NCBI GenBank assembly: GCA_021464525.1
Contig: JADRCO010000663.1
Span: 1 to 28,593 of the forward strand
Direction: 5' to 3'
DNA: 28,593 bases
Origin: Rhizophagus sp. LPA8_4_AMF
Lineage: Eukaryota; Glomeromycota; Glomeromycetes; Glomerales; Glomeraceae
The first letter of the stretch is position 1, and every line of letters starts with the position of its first letter. Below, one piece after another: positions 20,601 to 28,593 of this stretch. The translations under genes and the position numbers were made by a program. The notes beneath the pieces are model-generated. The model had not been told where the DNA came from. It was given only the letters and a program-made list of their open reading frames with translations, and did no database searches.

Positions 20601-21606
20601 GTAGCACTTCTTATTGATAGATTAATGATTCGGTATTGCAAAATGCGATCTTTTAAGGATTCTATTTTTTTGAAAATATCCTTAATCTCTGAAGTTGTTT
20701 CCTGTGCAATAGTATAGACTTCAAGGTCAGAAGATACCCAAAGAGACCAAAGTTATGCATGAAAGAATGTACCTTGTGAGCTAGATGAACAGCTCTAATA
20801 TAGATTTCTTCGTGATCCTCATCGACGTCATCGTCATCTGATCTCGCCTTTTTCGTAACTGATGGAACAGAAGCTACCGGTATTTCATTATTAAGTTCCT
20901 CACCATCTACCTCCCTCAATTGATGTTTTCTGTTACTGTGTTCCTTAATATCAAAATCATTCTCCTTATTATCATCACTTTTTATTGCACCGACAATACC
21001 GACAATCTATGGTGAAAATCTTTTTTAAGTAACGTTGTAGGAACTCCAAAGTCATACTTATTGATAAATGACTTACATTAGTCATAGTTGATGTAAAATC
21101 TTGTTGAATACGCAGACTTGTATCATGGTTTGCTCGACAAGCTAGAATCTAAATCATAAATTTGAAATTTTAGAAACCACGAATCTATAACTCAAAAATA
21201 CGTGGAATAGACATACAGCTTTTTTTTCTTTTAACCAAGTCTCCCAATCTCTTTGCAAAATTTCTTCCTATTTAAGAGAGAACAGTCATCAATACTTTGA
21301 TTTACGTCAAAATTGCAAATATACTTAAATACATACGTCATTATTCACGGCTCTAAGCTTATCGAGCTTATCACCCTCACTACGACTTAAAGCAAGATCA
21401 AAACATTTCTTATATTTTTCAATGGCTCGCGCACGTACTGTTGGATGGGTTAAGCGAAAATAAGCAATTGGAGTTGGTTCCTGAGAATTCAATATCCAGG
21501 TTATATCCATTTCTTGTCGACTCTTCCTATAAATTTTTCTTTTTTCCGTTCTCATTATTGCTTGGTCAAAAAAGAGAATTGTGAGTATTATCATAAACGA
21601 AAGCAT
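17621..21606 (-). CDS. 11-exon gene of an uncharacterised, probably fungus-specific family
   Basis: Exons: 21337-21606, 21217-21267, 21077-21148, 20773-21006, 20537-20701, 20237-20466, 18471-18605, 18389-18181, 18113-18012, 17947-17808 and 17722-17621. All junctions are GT..AG and phase-compatible, giving 569 residues. The N-terminal third is charged and helical, with an acidic cluster SDDDDVDEDHEE at about 187-198 after the basic KKAR. The C-terminal half has the words EFSYRENFINPIF, GEIENM, SLGCRQDG, VEVGFMEVVG, CMQISLFYQ, LESYGIIVY, GLYIVDKM and LPTTASP, which I associate with a large uncharacterised family of arbuscular mycorrhizal fungi. D415, E428 and E433 could be a nuclease-like acidic set, but that is speculative. 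The start is uncertain: residues 1-17 (MLSFMIILTILFF...) could be a signal peptide or unrecognised intron, and Met18 at 21555 is an alternative. Nine introns are 64-85 nt; intron 6 is 1582 nt and full of hairpin elements. The frame has no break, so the gene is probably functional. Confidence 0.75.
18695..18830. mobile_element. GCATAATGCGCATAATG inverted-repeat element
   Basis: GCATAATGCGCATAATG (from about 18703) and its complement form CATTATGCACATTATGCGC (about 18806-18825) flank a core of about 80 bp that itself holds TTCGGGCC/GGCC-type complementarity. This is the layout of a small hairpin element. Ends and target duplication are unclear. Confidence 0.5.
18983..19053. repeat. 30-bp-arm hairpin
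   Basis: The arms 18983-19012 and 19023-19053 are complementary except for about two positions, around a 10-nt loop. Central words are CGGCCGGATATTTTGACGGA and its mirror. Likely a miniature element or its end. Confidence 0.75.
19076..19124. repeat. perfect 22-bp-arm hairpin
   Basis: GACGTTCTTTAATTG... at 19076-19097 is exactly complementary to 19103-19124, with a 5-nt loop. The word TTAAAGAACG recurs downstream in the adjacent repeat cluster. Confidence 0.8.
19115..19345. repeat. cluster of GGGTTCGACGTTTTTA repeats
   Basis: The word (A/C)GGGTTCGACGTTTTTA occurs in variants at about 19124, 19160, 19216 and 19275, and in inverted form (AAAACGTCGAACTTGA) at about 19328. Spacing between the third and fourth is about 59 nt. 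AATTAAAGAACG precedes most units. This resembles a short satellite-like array built from the hairpin next to it. Confidence 0.55.
19456..19666. mobile_element. long-hairpin MITE
   Basis: The arm 19456-19515 is repeated in inverted orientation at 19607-19666 with only a few mismatches over about 60 bp. Central shared words are GGTCGGGACACTTAGCAA and TTTAAAGAGCTCGGAAATAT. The loop is about 90 bp. Both outer flanks are rich in ATCCGG/CCGGAT words, so the arms may extend imperfectly outwards. A foldback element of about 210 bp with almost no unique sequence fits a miniature inverted-repeat element. Confidence 0.75.
19742..20035. mobile_element. Tc1/mariner-type MITE with TA target duplication
   Basis: The element begins TACATGGGGG (19742-19751) and ends with the exact complement CCCCCATGTA (20026-20035). 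The inverted similarity continues inward for several bases (GAATTA against TAATTACG). The dinucleotide TA flanks both ends (19740-19741 and 20036-20037), as in Tc1/mariner insertions. The 294-bp body has no coding frame and contains AATCCCGAA/TTCGGGATT words shared with the repeat at 7255-7400. Confidence 0.7.
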
Positions 21607-21644
21607 CTAGTAAGTAATAAAAGTGGGCAGTCATTCATTTAAGA

Positions 21645-21830
21645 CCGGCCACCGCTTAATGGCGACTCGCTATAACTAGCTTCCGATAGATCTCAACTCT
21701 ATCGCAGACATCTTTCATGATGACGAACCCATAATAGTTCTGATGCAACGAAGTCAGCCGGCCACCGCTTGAGGCGACTCGCCATAACTGGCTTCCGATA
21801 GGTCTTAACCCTACCGCAGACACTTCTTTC
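21645..21830. repeat. two tandem copies, 113-bp period, upstream of the 11-exon gene
   Basis: Unit 21645-21716 and unit 21758-21830 share CCGGCCACCGCTT, GGCGACTCGC, TATAACT, GCTTCCGATAG and the CGCAGAC...CTTTC end, with about 10 differences. Within each unit GATAG...CTATC or CGATAGG...CCTACCG can pair. Both are clearly richer in G and C than the surroundings. They lie directly before exon 1, so they may be part of the 5' region of that gene. A minus-strand frame over them (21656-21841) is not convincing. Confidence 0.6.
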
Positions 21831-21849
21831 GCGCTTAACAAAACTATCG

Positions 21850-22116
21850 ATTTAACTTATAACGAGAATTTTCACTAAACTTACTTGGTAGCATTGATAA
21901 TGCAAAAAATAACAGTTATCGTCCAAACTTAGCGAAGTTAATGGTCTCTTAATTTTTACGCGAGTTTTACGCGCTTACAAATTATGTCAGATAAGGGCCC
22001 CTGAATACTACGTGTGATACGAGTGATACAGAGTCCGATTGATCAAATGAGCTGGAGTACTGGTGTAATATATAACAAACCGTTATGGCGTTATTAAGTC
22101 CGAAGTGCCATTTAAA
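21850..22116. other. short intergenic region between divergent genes
   Basis: It separates the minus-strand 11-exon gene from the plus-strand transposon. I see TACGCGAGTTTTACGCG at about 21958 and the repeated GTGATACGAGTGATAC at about 22013, but no clear TATA element. The promoter of the 11-exon gene should lie here or in the adjacent repeats. Confidence 0.35.
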
Positions 22117-22167
22117 GAGGTCGTCTAAAGCGGGCAAATCACGTGATACGATTTCGGAATTAGCCGT
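22117..22167 (+). repeat. left terminal inverted repeat of the Mutator-like element
   Basis: Ends inward at about GGAATTAGCCGT, after which the two ends diverge. It contains the palindrome ATCACGTGAT. Confidence 0.85.
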
Positions 22168-22292
22168 GTGTTACGTGCTACGTGTAACGCGATTTCTGAA
22201 AATAACAAATAATTGGCGTAACTATACTTCATCATACATTTTTTTTCTTTTGAAAATAAAGAAAAAAAATAATAATTTCTTCACCAATTCCT

Positions 22293-24328
22293 ATGTCTTT
22301 GTCAACACCTTCAGCTTCCTCTCCTTTAGCGCCTTTAATTATAACGTCTACATCAAATCTCACACCAGATGAAAAGTGGGATCATCTTTTCAACGTAAAC
22401 CGTACTTTAGAGATTCCAATGGAGGATTTTAATAACGAGTGGTGGCCGTTAGTATCAAATATTTGGACGAAGTGGGACTTATATAAATATGTAAACGGTA
22501 ACGTTCATAAAATTTTCGCCTGTCGTTTTATGAAGCACCGCGAATCGAGTACCCGACAAAAAGAAAATATCCCGAATGAAAAGCGCCGAATAACTAAGAC
22601 ACGGCCACCTGGCATATGTTCTGCGATGATCAAAGTTTTATGGATAGCTTCTTCGGAGAAAGTTCAAGTAGAGCGATATAACAACTCCTCCAACCATACA
22701 CATTATTTACTAGAAATCGATAGGATAAAATGGCCGAAAGTCATTAGGGATCTAGTTGAAGTAGAAGCGGCCAAAAATTATTCACCCCCAGCAATCACAT
22801 CTGCCGTCAAGGAATACGCAACATTGGAGTTAAATCTTGGTGAATGTGCGCGCGAGCTGAAGCGCAAAGAAGTAACGAACATTAAATACAAAGTTCGCGG
22901 GCCTATGGAAACTCATCTTGTTGGAAATCCGAATTTAAGAATAGACATTTCGGAATCCATTTCTTATTTAAAAGAACAGGGGTATTTTGTTGAAAATTAC
23001 CGCATCTTACAACGGTCTACTAAAGGTTTCGTGTTTGTGCATCCGGAGCAACTAAAGAAACTTGAACGTCATGGATGGTTGACGCTAATGGATTCAACAC
23101 ATAAGACCAACCGGTACGACTGGCGTCTATTTACTCTTTACGTTCGTGATACCTACGGATGTTGGAACGTAGGTGCCCATTTTTTCGTAAGCAGTGAGGA
23201 CGCGGACACAGTTTCACAAGCCTTAACAATAATTCGCAATATGTGCCGTTGGTCTCCTCGTTACATACTTTCGGATCATAGTAATATCGAAGCTAATGGC
23301 GTCAAAAAGGCATTTCCCGGCATATCCGCTGGTGAGCAAGAGTGCGAAGTTCTCCTTTGCGTTGTTCATGTGATGAGAACGTGGATCCAAAGGATTCATG
23401 AAAAAAAAACTCGGGACACAATGGTTGCGGCGATGCACAAACGGACGAAGATTGGATGCGACATCCTTGTTCAGGATGCTATTAATCGTTGTTCCGTCTC
23501 TTCTATACAGAGCTATATTAAAAGAAATTATGCCAAGAATTCGGAGAAATGGGGATTATGGGCTCGTCAACACTCCCCCCTACTTTTACAAGTCACGTCA
23601 ACGAATTCACTGGAATCTTTTCACAGTGAATTAAAAAAAAATCATCTTCATTACATGGTTTGATTGGTGCGTGATGATTTTCTTTGGTTATTTAACCTAT
23701 ATGTCCAACTCACAACTTTTTTTTGTACTTTAGGTGCCGTTCACAACATTGTTGATATCGATTATAAAAAAAGATCTGAAGCTGAGAGCGCATCCTTTGA
23801 TTTTCGTATTAAGAAAGTATCCGCGTATGGTGTTGACGATGATATTTTTGAAGAAATAAAAAAGTTTTCCTTCCCGTTTCAACAATTAATTGTTAAAAAG
23901 CCTGTGCTGTAATGAATAGACTTGAAAAAGGAAAAGGTGTGCCTGGCCTTTCTTCTCTCGATTGTTTCTGCTTGTTTTGCCATCGATATTTACTACCGTG
24001 CAAGCACATTTTTTATGAGCATATGTATGGCAATAAATTGTTGACCGCTGATATATGGCAAATGTTTCGAGAAACTTTTGAAGAAAACAGGTTTGAAGTA
24101 TATGAAAGCCGGGAATCATTTATAGAATACGTTCAAACAGAGTAACAGAAAAGCACCGAAAATTGAAGAATTGCTGTGGACGAACTAACCGAAAGAATGC
24201 GCAATAGGTATTGGCGTGTTGAAGAGATGGGCAATGCTGAGAGGACGCAATCTTTCATTTCTATGTTAGAAGCTTCTGTGGATCTGATCATCTCGCGTTT
24301 TGATGATAATTCAAACGAAAAAACTTAA
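22293..24328 (+). pseudogene. Mutator-like transposase with SWIM zinc finger, frameshifted
   Basis: The first open part (22293-23663, from an ATG) holds a putative zinc-binding region, C77, C109, H135 and H137 (FLYWCH/FAR1-like), then the RNase-H-type transposase core: D267 in LMDSTH, D328 in ILSDHS, CVVH at 356-359, and E441 in NSLESFHSE. The frame then breaks at nine A (23633-23641); one more A would read into SSSLHGLIG, followed by a GTGCGT..TTTAG intron (23667-23733) and AVHNIVDIDYKKR. A second break falls in five A at 23895-23899. The next frame holds the SWIM finger CFCLFCHRYLLPCKH (CxC...CxH) near 23960-24005. In-frame TAA (24143) and TGA (24164) follow, with coding-like sequence on to TAA at 24328 (ELTERMRNRYWRVEEMG). 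Both stops fit C-to-T changes in CAA and CGA codons. The transposase would cut and move the surrounding element. Confidence 0.8.
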
Positions 24329-24590
24329 GCAAAGAGCTTTATTATTAAATTTTTAATATGAAATTTAAATAAACAATAAAAACAATAAATATAATAAACA
24401 TAGGCGATTTTTACACAATAAATAATTTTTTTTATTTATTTTTCATTTATTTGATTTTTATTTAACTTTGATTTATTGATTTATTGGTATTTTTACTTTA
24501 TTGATATTTTCTTTATTAATATTTTTACTTTATTGATATTTTTACTTTATTGATATTTTTACTTTTTTCTGAAATATCACGTGACTCTTA

Positions 24591-24642
24591 CGGCTAATTC
24601 CAAAATCGTATCACGTGATTTGCCCCCGCTTTAGACGACCTC
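24591..24642 (-). repeat. right terminal inverted repeat of the Mutator-like element
   Basis: Complementary to 22117-22167, with two extra G in the AAAGCGGGGG run. Includes TCACGTGA at 24611-24618; another ATCACGTGAC lies 30 bp further in. Confidence 0.85.
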
Positions 24643-24847
24643 CCGCTGTGGAAAATTTTTTTGCTGTGGCGCAATGGAGGGCGTGCCAGTTTGGGTGATA
24701 GTAGCTCGTGACACTCACCACCCACCCAAACTGGCCCGCAAGCTGTGCCATGGCAAAACATATTTCCTGAGGCTGAAGCGTGAAAAAAATTTTAGTCGCG
24801 ACGGGTGGGATGCACCGCCACAATACACCCTGCTTTAGACATACCCT
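24637..24847. mobile_element. hairpin-forming segment of about 205 bp abutting the transposon
   Basis: CCAGTTTGGGTG (24686-24697) pairs exactly with CACCCAAACTGG (24723-24734). Outside this, GAAAATTTTTTT near 24651 pairs with AAAAAAATTTT near 24785, so the whole segment folds back. GCTTTAGAC occurs at both borders (24628-24636 and 24832-24840), which could be a 9-bp target duplication or two related element ends. GTCTAAAGC(G/A)GGG in inverted orientation marks both ends. It is richer in G and C than its surroundings. Most likely a non-autonomous relative nested at or next to the transposon end. Confidence 0.55.
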
Positions 24848-25390
24848 TTATATGGTAATGGCGATTACACAAAGTTTATAATTCCAGCCAGAATTATGAT
24901 TCACGTGATATAATTTTGGTAACAGCCAATCAGAATTTTGGAAAAGTTTCAGAAAAAATTCTGGACCCGAAACTAGTTTCAGAATTCAGAAATAGTTTCA
25001 GGCGGCACCATTACAAGTCACAACCTCTATATTGTCACCAATTTTTGTAGAACCAATTAGGTGACTATATAGAAGGCTAACTGTATATTTAAAATCCTGT
25101 CTTCTTGTGCTAAGACTTCTGTGTCTAATAATCTAAAAAAAGCTTTCAGTTTCTATTAAGCTTTGGTCCACTTTTTTCAGCAATGTTAAAATTTCTTTGA
25201 GTTTATTATAAGATAATTAAACTTAATATCTATTCATCTGAGAAAGGTATTTTTCAGTAAAGGTGTTCATATATGTGAATTATATTTATGTTCAGATATA
25301 GCTTGGAGTAAAGTATTATTTTTATATAAGAAGTAGAAGTATTAAAAAAGGTATTGAATATAAATTAAGTTATTTGATGCAATAGAATAA
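24848..25390. other. AT-rich intergenic segment
   Basis: It carries one TCACGTGATATAA site at about 24901 and a cluster of AGTTTCAG/AGAATT words at 24930-25010. No gene is seen. Confidence 0.45.
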
Positions 25391-25394
25391 TTGA

Positions 25395-26160
25395 TTAAAT
25401 TTTCTTCAAATATCTGTCTAAAGATTCTAAGTCTTCTATATGTTTAAATTTATCTAAAATCTGCATAACACCTTCCTTACAATTGATTAAAAACTTATCA
25501 ATTGTTCTTCCTTTAGTAAAATTTATTGCCTTTATCATCTTGTCTTGAAGCAAATATTTTGTATAATCTGTATTATAAAATTTATCATTCTAATTAATAT
25601 GGGGTTAATCCCTACCTCATCTTATTTGTAATTTAGCACATCCATATAATCATAAATAAGCTTGTCATTTGGTAAAACATGCATTTGATATGCTTTTATT
25701 TAGAGCATCATTTGCAATATCTTGAGTGATGTATTGTTATTTGTTGATCATTCTTCAACTTTCTTTGTATATGTGCTTGATTCGTTTATTTTATTCTTTA
25801 ATTCATCAAAATCAGAATATAAATACTCATCAAAAGTTTTGTGAAAAACATTTGTAAATGAAATAGGTACTATTTTAGAATTAAAAAGTGAATGCTTATC
25901 ATCATCATCTGATAAATAAATCCTTTATCTTTTTGCATGAACAATATCAAGTATATCTAATGCACCTATTTGCAATTTTTATTAAAAATATTTTAGAATA
26001 AAGTTGGCAAGTAAGAATACAAGCAAAATTATTGACATTTCAAGAAGTCCTATCAAAGTTCATATCTATCTCTTTCTTTTACTATTAGTTTTTTTTCAAT
26101 TTTAACATTATTCCAAAAATTTTCTTCCTCAAGTAGATGTTGTGAAATAGCACCTGCCAT
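25395..26160 (-). pseudogene. decayed protein-coding gene, family not recognised
   Basis: From an ATG at 26160 the frame reads MAGAISQHLLEEENFWNNV to a stop at 26053. Further coding-like segments follow in order: about 26035-25975 (VNNFACILTCQLYSKIF), 25960-25600 in one frame (GALDILDIVHAKR, DDDKHSLFNSK, TFDEYLYSDFDELKNKI, YQMHVLPNDKLIYDYMDVL) interrupted by at least four stops, and 25585-25395 (NTDYTKYLLQDKMIKAI, ending LDRYLKKI). At least two frameshifts are needed. Amino-acid use is rich in Lys, Asp and Tyr, with helical patterning. Length and collinearity support one former protein of about 250 residues. I do not recognise its function; a transposon passenger or lineage-specific gene are both possible. 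Confidence 0.55.
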
Positions 26161-27360
26161 GTATTACTAATACATGAAATAATTAAAATAAAAACATACA
26201 AATATTTGGTTTAGATTTTTAATAATAACTTTATTTTTCCCAAATTTGAAAAAATTACAAAAATCAAATTTTAGTCTAAAAAATTACCAAAGTAATTTTA
26301 CTCTTTTTGTTTAATTTTAATGTTTTACTAAAAACTAGTTTTGTAGATCATTTTTTTCAATTCTTCTTACCAATCTTTTTTTAAAAAGTTTTCTTTACAA
26401 ATTCTTCATAAAGAACTTTTTTAAAGAATTTTTTTTAAAGAATTTTTTCTTGAAGAATTTTTTTCAATTCTTTTTGCCATTCTTTTCTTGAAAAATTTTT
26501 CTTAACAAATTCTTTTGAAGAAATTTTTTTCTTGAAGAATTTTTCTTCTATTGTTCTATTTTTAGCCAATATATTCTTCAATTTTTATATTACTTATTAT
26601 TCTATTTTTAACTCTTGTATTACCAAGTTATATGATCTAAAGTTCTTTGAACTGAACCCAAAATATTTCCTTATATTATATAAAGTCACATGATTACTGT
26701 ACTACTGGTTAAATTATTTCCCTTTTGTTATCTAAATTACTATGTTATTAAATTACTATTATTTTAATTACTAGCTAACCTACTACTTTTACTAATACTA
26801 TTTCTATATAATCCTTACATATTATAACATTTCTAAAAATCCAAAAGAAGAAAGCAGTTAAATCAAGAAAGAAGTGTATTTAATATACTTTATATGATCT
26901 TTTTGGAGAAATAACACCTTACATCTGACATATTAAGAAATAACACTCTATCCAAAAAGGACAACACCTTCTTTAGGTTATGTAATAGCAGATAAAACCA
27001 TAAAATGCAACAATAAGGAATGATATCCTATGCCATAGAGAAAACAACACCCCTCCCAAACCTCACAGATCTCACCCCTTCTAACAATTTAGAGATAAAT
27101 AAAATTTTGACCAACCTATTGAATTAGTAAAATCATATGCTTTTTGCCAATAACTCCTAACTTCTCTTTAATAAAAGTATTGTAAATATAAAATATTTCT
27201 TCCTCCATATTGACTTTTAGTCTTTCAGCAAATGTTTTCTAAAACACAATAAGCTTTTAGTGATATTAAAAAATCCATATATAATTATTCTAAAACAGAT
27301 GTATTTCTAAAGTATATTGTGATTAAAGAATCTAGTTAAAGGTTACCAGACATTAAACTG
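26161..27360. other. AT-rich intergenic region with CTTGAAGAATTTTT repeats
   Basis: Between about 26385 and 26555 the words AAAGAATTTTTT and TTCTTGAAGAATTTTT recur about eight times in degenerate form, suggesting an eroded tandem array; TTCTTGAAGAA is itself palindromic. The rest (26600-27360) has no coding frame. AACAACACC/AATAACACC words recur at 26910-27055. Confidence 0.5.
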
Positions 27361-27960
27361 GTATACATTTTTTCAATATTCTTCTTCATTTCTTTTTACT
27401 ACTTCTTTGTTTCTTTTGCTTCCTTTAACTCCCCTTTATTTGTTTCTTTTTTTCACTTCACCTTTGTTGTTCTTTGCTTCTCTTTGTTCTTTTTATGTCC
27501 TTAATTTTCCTTCATTTCTTTCATTATTTTATTCATTCTTTGTTCCCTTTAATTCTTCTTTCATTTCTTTCTTTTTTTTAACTCTACCTTTATTCTTTTT
27601 TATTCTCCTTTGTTTTTTTCGCTCCCTTTAACTCCCCTTTATTTTTTCTTTTTTTTTCACTCTACTTTTATACTCTTTACTTCCCTTCATTCCTTTTCAC
27701 TATTTTTTTTCACTCCTTTAATTTTCTTTCATTTTGTTTAATTTTCTTAATTTCTTTTTACTCCCTTCATTACAACTTGCTCCCTTTAATTCCCTTTCAT
27801 TCATCATTTTTTTGTTCCTTTAATTTCCTCTTTATTTCTTTTCCTCTTTTGTTTATTCATCATTTTCATTTATCTTTCCTTCCTTTATTCTCCCTTGGTC
27901 TTTTCCAATACCCTTTCTTACTGTATTTTTTCATTCTTTCTTTTTATATTGTAGTGCATT
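27361..27960. repeat. pyrimidine-rich tract of about 600 bp
   Basis: The plus strand is almost only T and C for about 600 nt, built from words such as TCCCTTTAACTCCCCTTTAT and TTTCATTTCTTTC. A longer unit recurs: (T/C)CCTTTAACTCCCCTTTATT occurs near 27422 and near 27624, about 203 nt apart, each followed by a T run and CAC. Open frames through it (27407-27631, 27777-27962) translate to Phe/Leu/Ser-rich low complexity and are not genes. Confidence 0.8.
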
Positions 27961-28593
27961 GATATTATGGTATTAAAGTATACAACCGAATTAAAGTTTT
28001 GAAATTTTTTTGTTTATTTTTTATTGATCAAATAAAAAAAAAACTAGCCAATAAAAAACTTTTTATAAATCACATGATGTGATATTGAGTACCAGTGATA
28101 ATAAATAGCAAACTCCAATAATAAATTATAACTATCATTATGACTCTAAAAAGGTCTAAGTATTTTTTTTATTTTTTTATATTTAAGTGGTCTTTTTAAT
28201 AGAACTTGAAATTGATAATAATAATATTAAAATTAAAAGTTAAAATCTGTATATGTTTAAAGTAATAAATAATAAATTATATTAAATTTTTTAAATTTTA
28301 ACAATATGAATTTACAAGTAGTATAATATATAATAAAGTATTATATGTAACTTTAAATATTTTTATATTTATTTAAAAGGATATTACTATATTATCATAA
28401 TGACCACTATCACGTGATTTAATAAAAATTTTGATTAGCTAAATGTTTATTATCATACTGTACATGTTCTGTCATAATAAAATTTTTTATTATCATTTAT
28501 TTTTTTTTTTAAAAAAAAATACAATTTCTCTTTAACATAAAACATAAATTTTATTTAAATTTTTTTGTAAATACAACTATTATAAACTTGTTT
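27961..28593. other. AT-rich end of the window
   Basis: No coding frame. CACATGATGTG at about 28072 and ATCACGTGATTT at about 28411 are further copies or near-copies of the CACGTG-type palindrome. The window ends in T and A runs. Confidence 0.5.

Larger units (their letters stand above)
22117..24642 (+). mobile_element. Mutator-like DNA transposon
   Basis: The left end, starting GAGGTCGTCTAAAGCGGG at 22117, and the complement of the right end, reading outward to 24642, match over about 52 bp with one substitution and a 2-nt insertion. Both include CAAATCACGTGATACGAT. Between the ends lies a plus-strand transposase (22293-24328). I found no 8-11 bp target duplication; the right flank is itself rearranged by another repeat. 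Total length is 2526 bp. The transposase is damaged, so the element is not autonomous as it stands. Confidence 0.8.

Noticed and set aside
21656..21841. 61-codon minus-strand frame over the 113-bp repeats
   Set aside because: The frame is not maintained equivalently in both repeat units and has no recognisable content.
22085..22372. Frame starting inside the left transposon end
   Set aside because: It overlaps the terminal repeat and the transposase start in another frame; it shows no protein-like pattern.
24660..24740. tRNA-like start with an A-box-like word (TGGCGCAATGG)
   Set aside because: No B-box and no cloverleaf could be built; the segment is better explained as a fold-back element.
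27407..27962. Phe/Leu/Ser-rich frames in the pyrimidine tract
   Set aside because: Direct consequence of the T/C-only sequence.
1..28593. CRISPR arrays, bacterial operons, rRNA genes
   Set aside because: No regularly spaced direct repeats with unique spacers and no rRNA-like sequence; composition and introns are those of a eukaryotic nucleus.

Overview
The window looks like nuclear DNA from a very AT-rich, intron-rich fungus that carries many transposons. Glomeromycotina (arbuscular mycorrhizal fungi such as Rhizophagus) is my best guess. The grounds are base composition, short GT..AG introns of about 60-100 nt, hairpin elements and ATCACGTGAT palindromes, a Mutator-like transposase with a SWIM finger, and a multi-exon protein whose C-terminal half resembles a family I associate with these fungi. 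No database search was possible, so the organism is inferred.

Layout. Positions 1-4650 are mostly AT-rich intergenic DNA. From about 3.3 to 14.5 kb lies a tandem array of three paralogous minus-strand genes (4695-5426, 9417-10156, 13439-14285). Each has a 6-nt first coding exon, one intron of 91-99 nt, a shared N-terminal domain of about 110 residues with the motif LDNRRLY(V/A)FKEA (ParB/sulfiredoxin-like by my reading), and a quite different low-complexity tail (Asp/Glu-rich, QYT repeats, YVNS repeats). Two end in CaaX prenylation motifs (CVIL, CVIA) and the third has lost the cysteine. The array includes duplicated upstream and downstream non-coding sequence. Between the copies lie a small two-exon candidate gene (7587-8135), short gene fragments and small repeats.

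From 14.5 to 17.6 kb the DNA is extremely AT-rich, with small palindromes and no gene I can support. From 17621 to 21606 (minus) I assembled an 11-exon gene (569 codons from the first ATG). All ten introns are phase-compatible; nine are 64-85 nt, while intron 6 is 1582 nt and filled with hairpin elements, including one with TA target-site duplications. A pair of 113-bp-period repeats lies just upstream.

From 22117 to 24642 is a Mutator-like DNA transposon with inverted ends of about 52 bp and a decaying transposase (N-terminal zinc-binding region, D/D/E residues, one short intron, SWIM finger). It is broken by two single-A deletions in A-runs and two in-frame stops. A hairpin-forming segment of about 205 bp abuts its right end. 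A decayed minus-strand gene of unknown function follows (25395-26160), then simple-sequence DNA including a pyrimidine-rich tract of about 600 bp (27361-27960).

The two candidates for undescribed biology are the prenylated-tail paralog array and the 11-exon gene with its transposon-packed intron.
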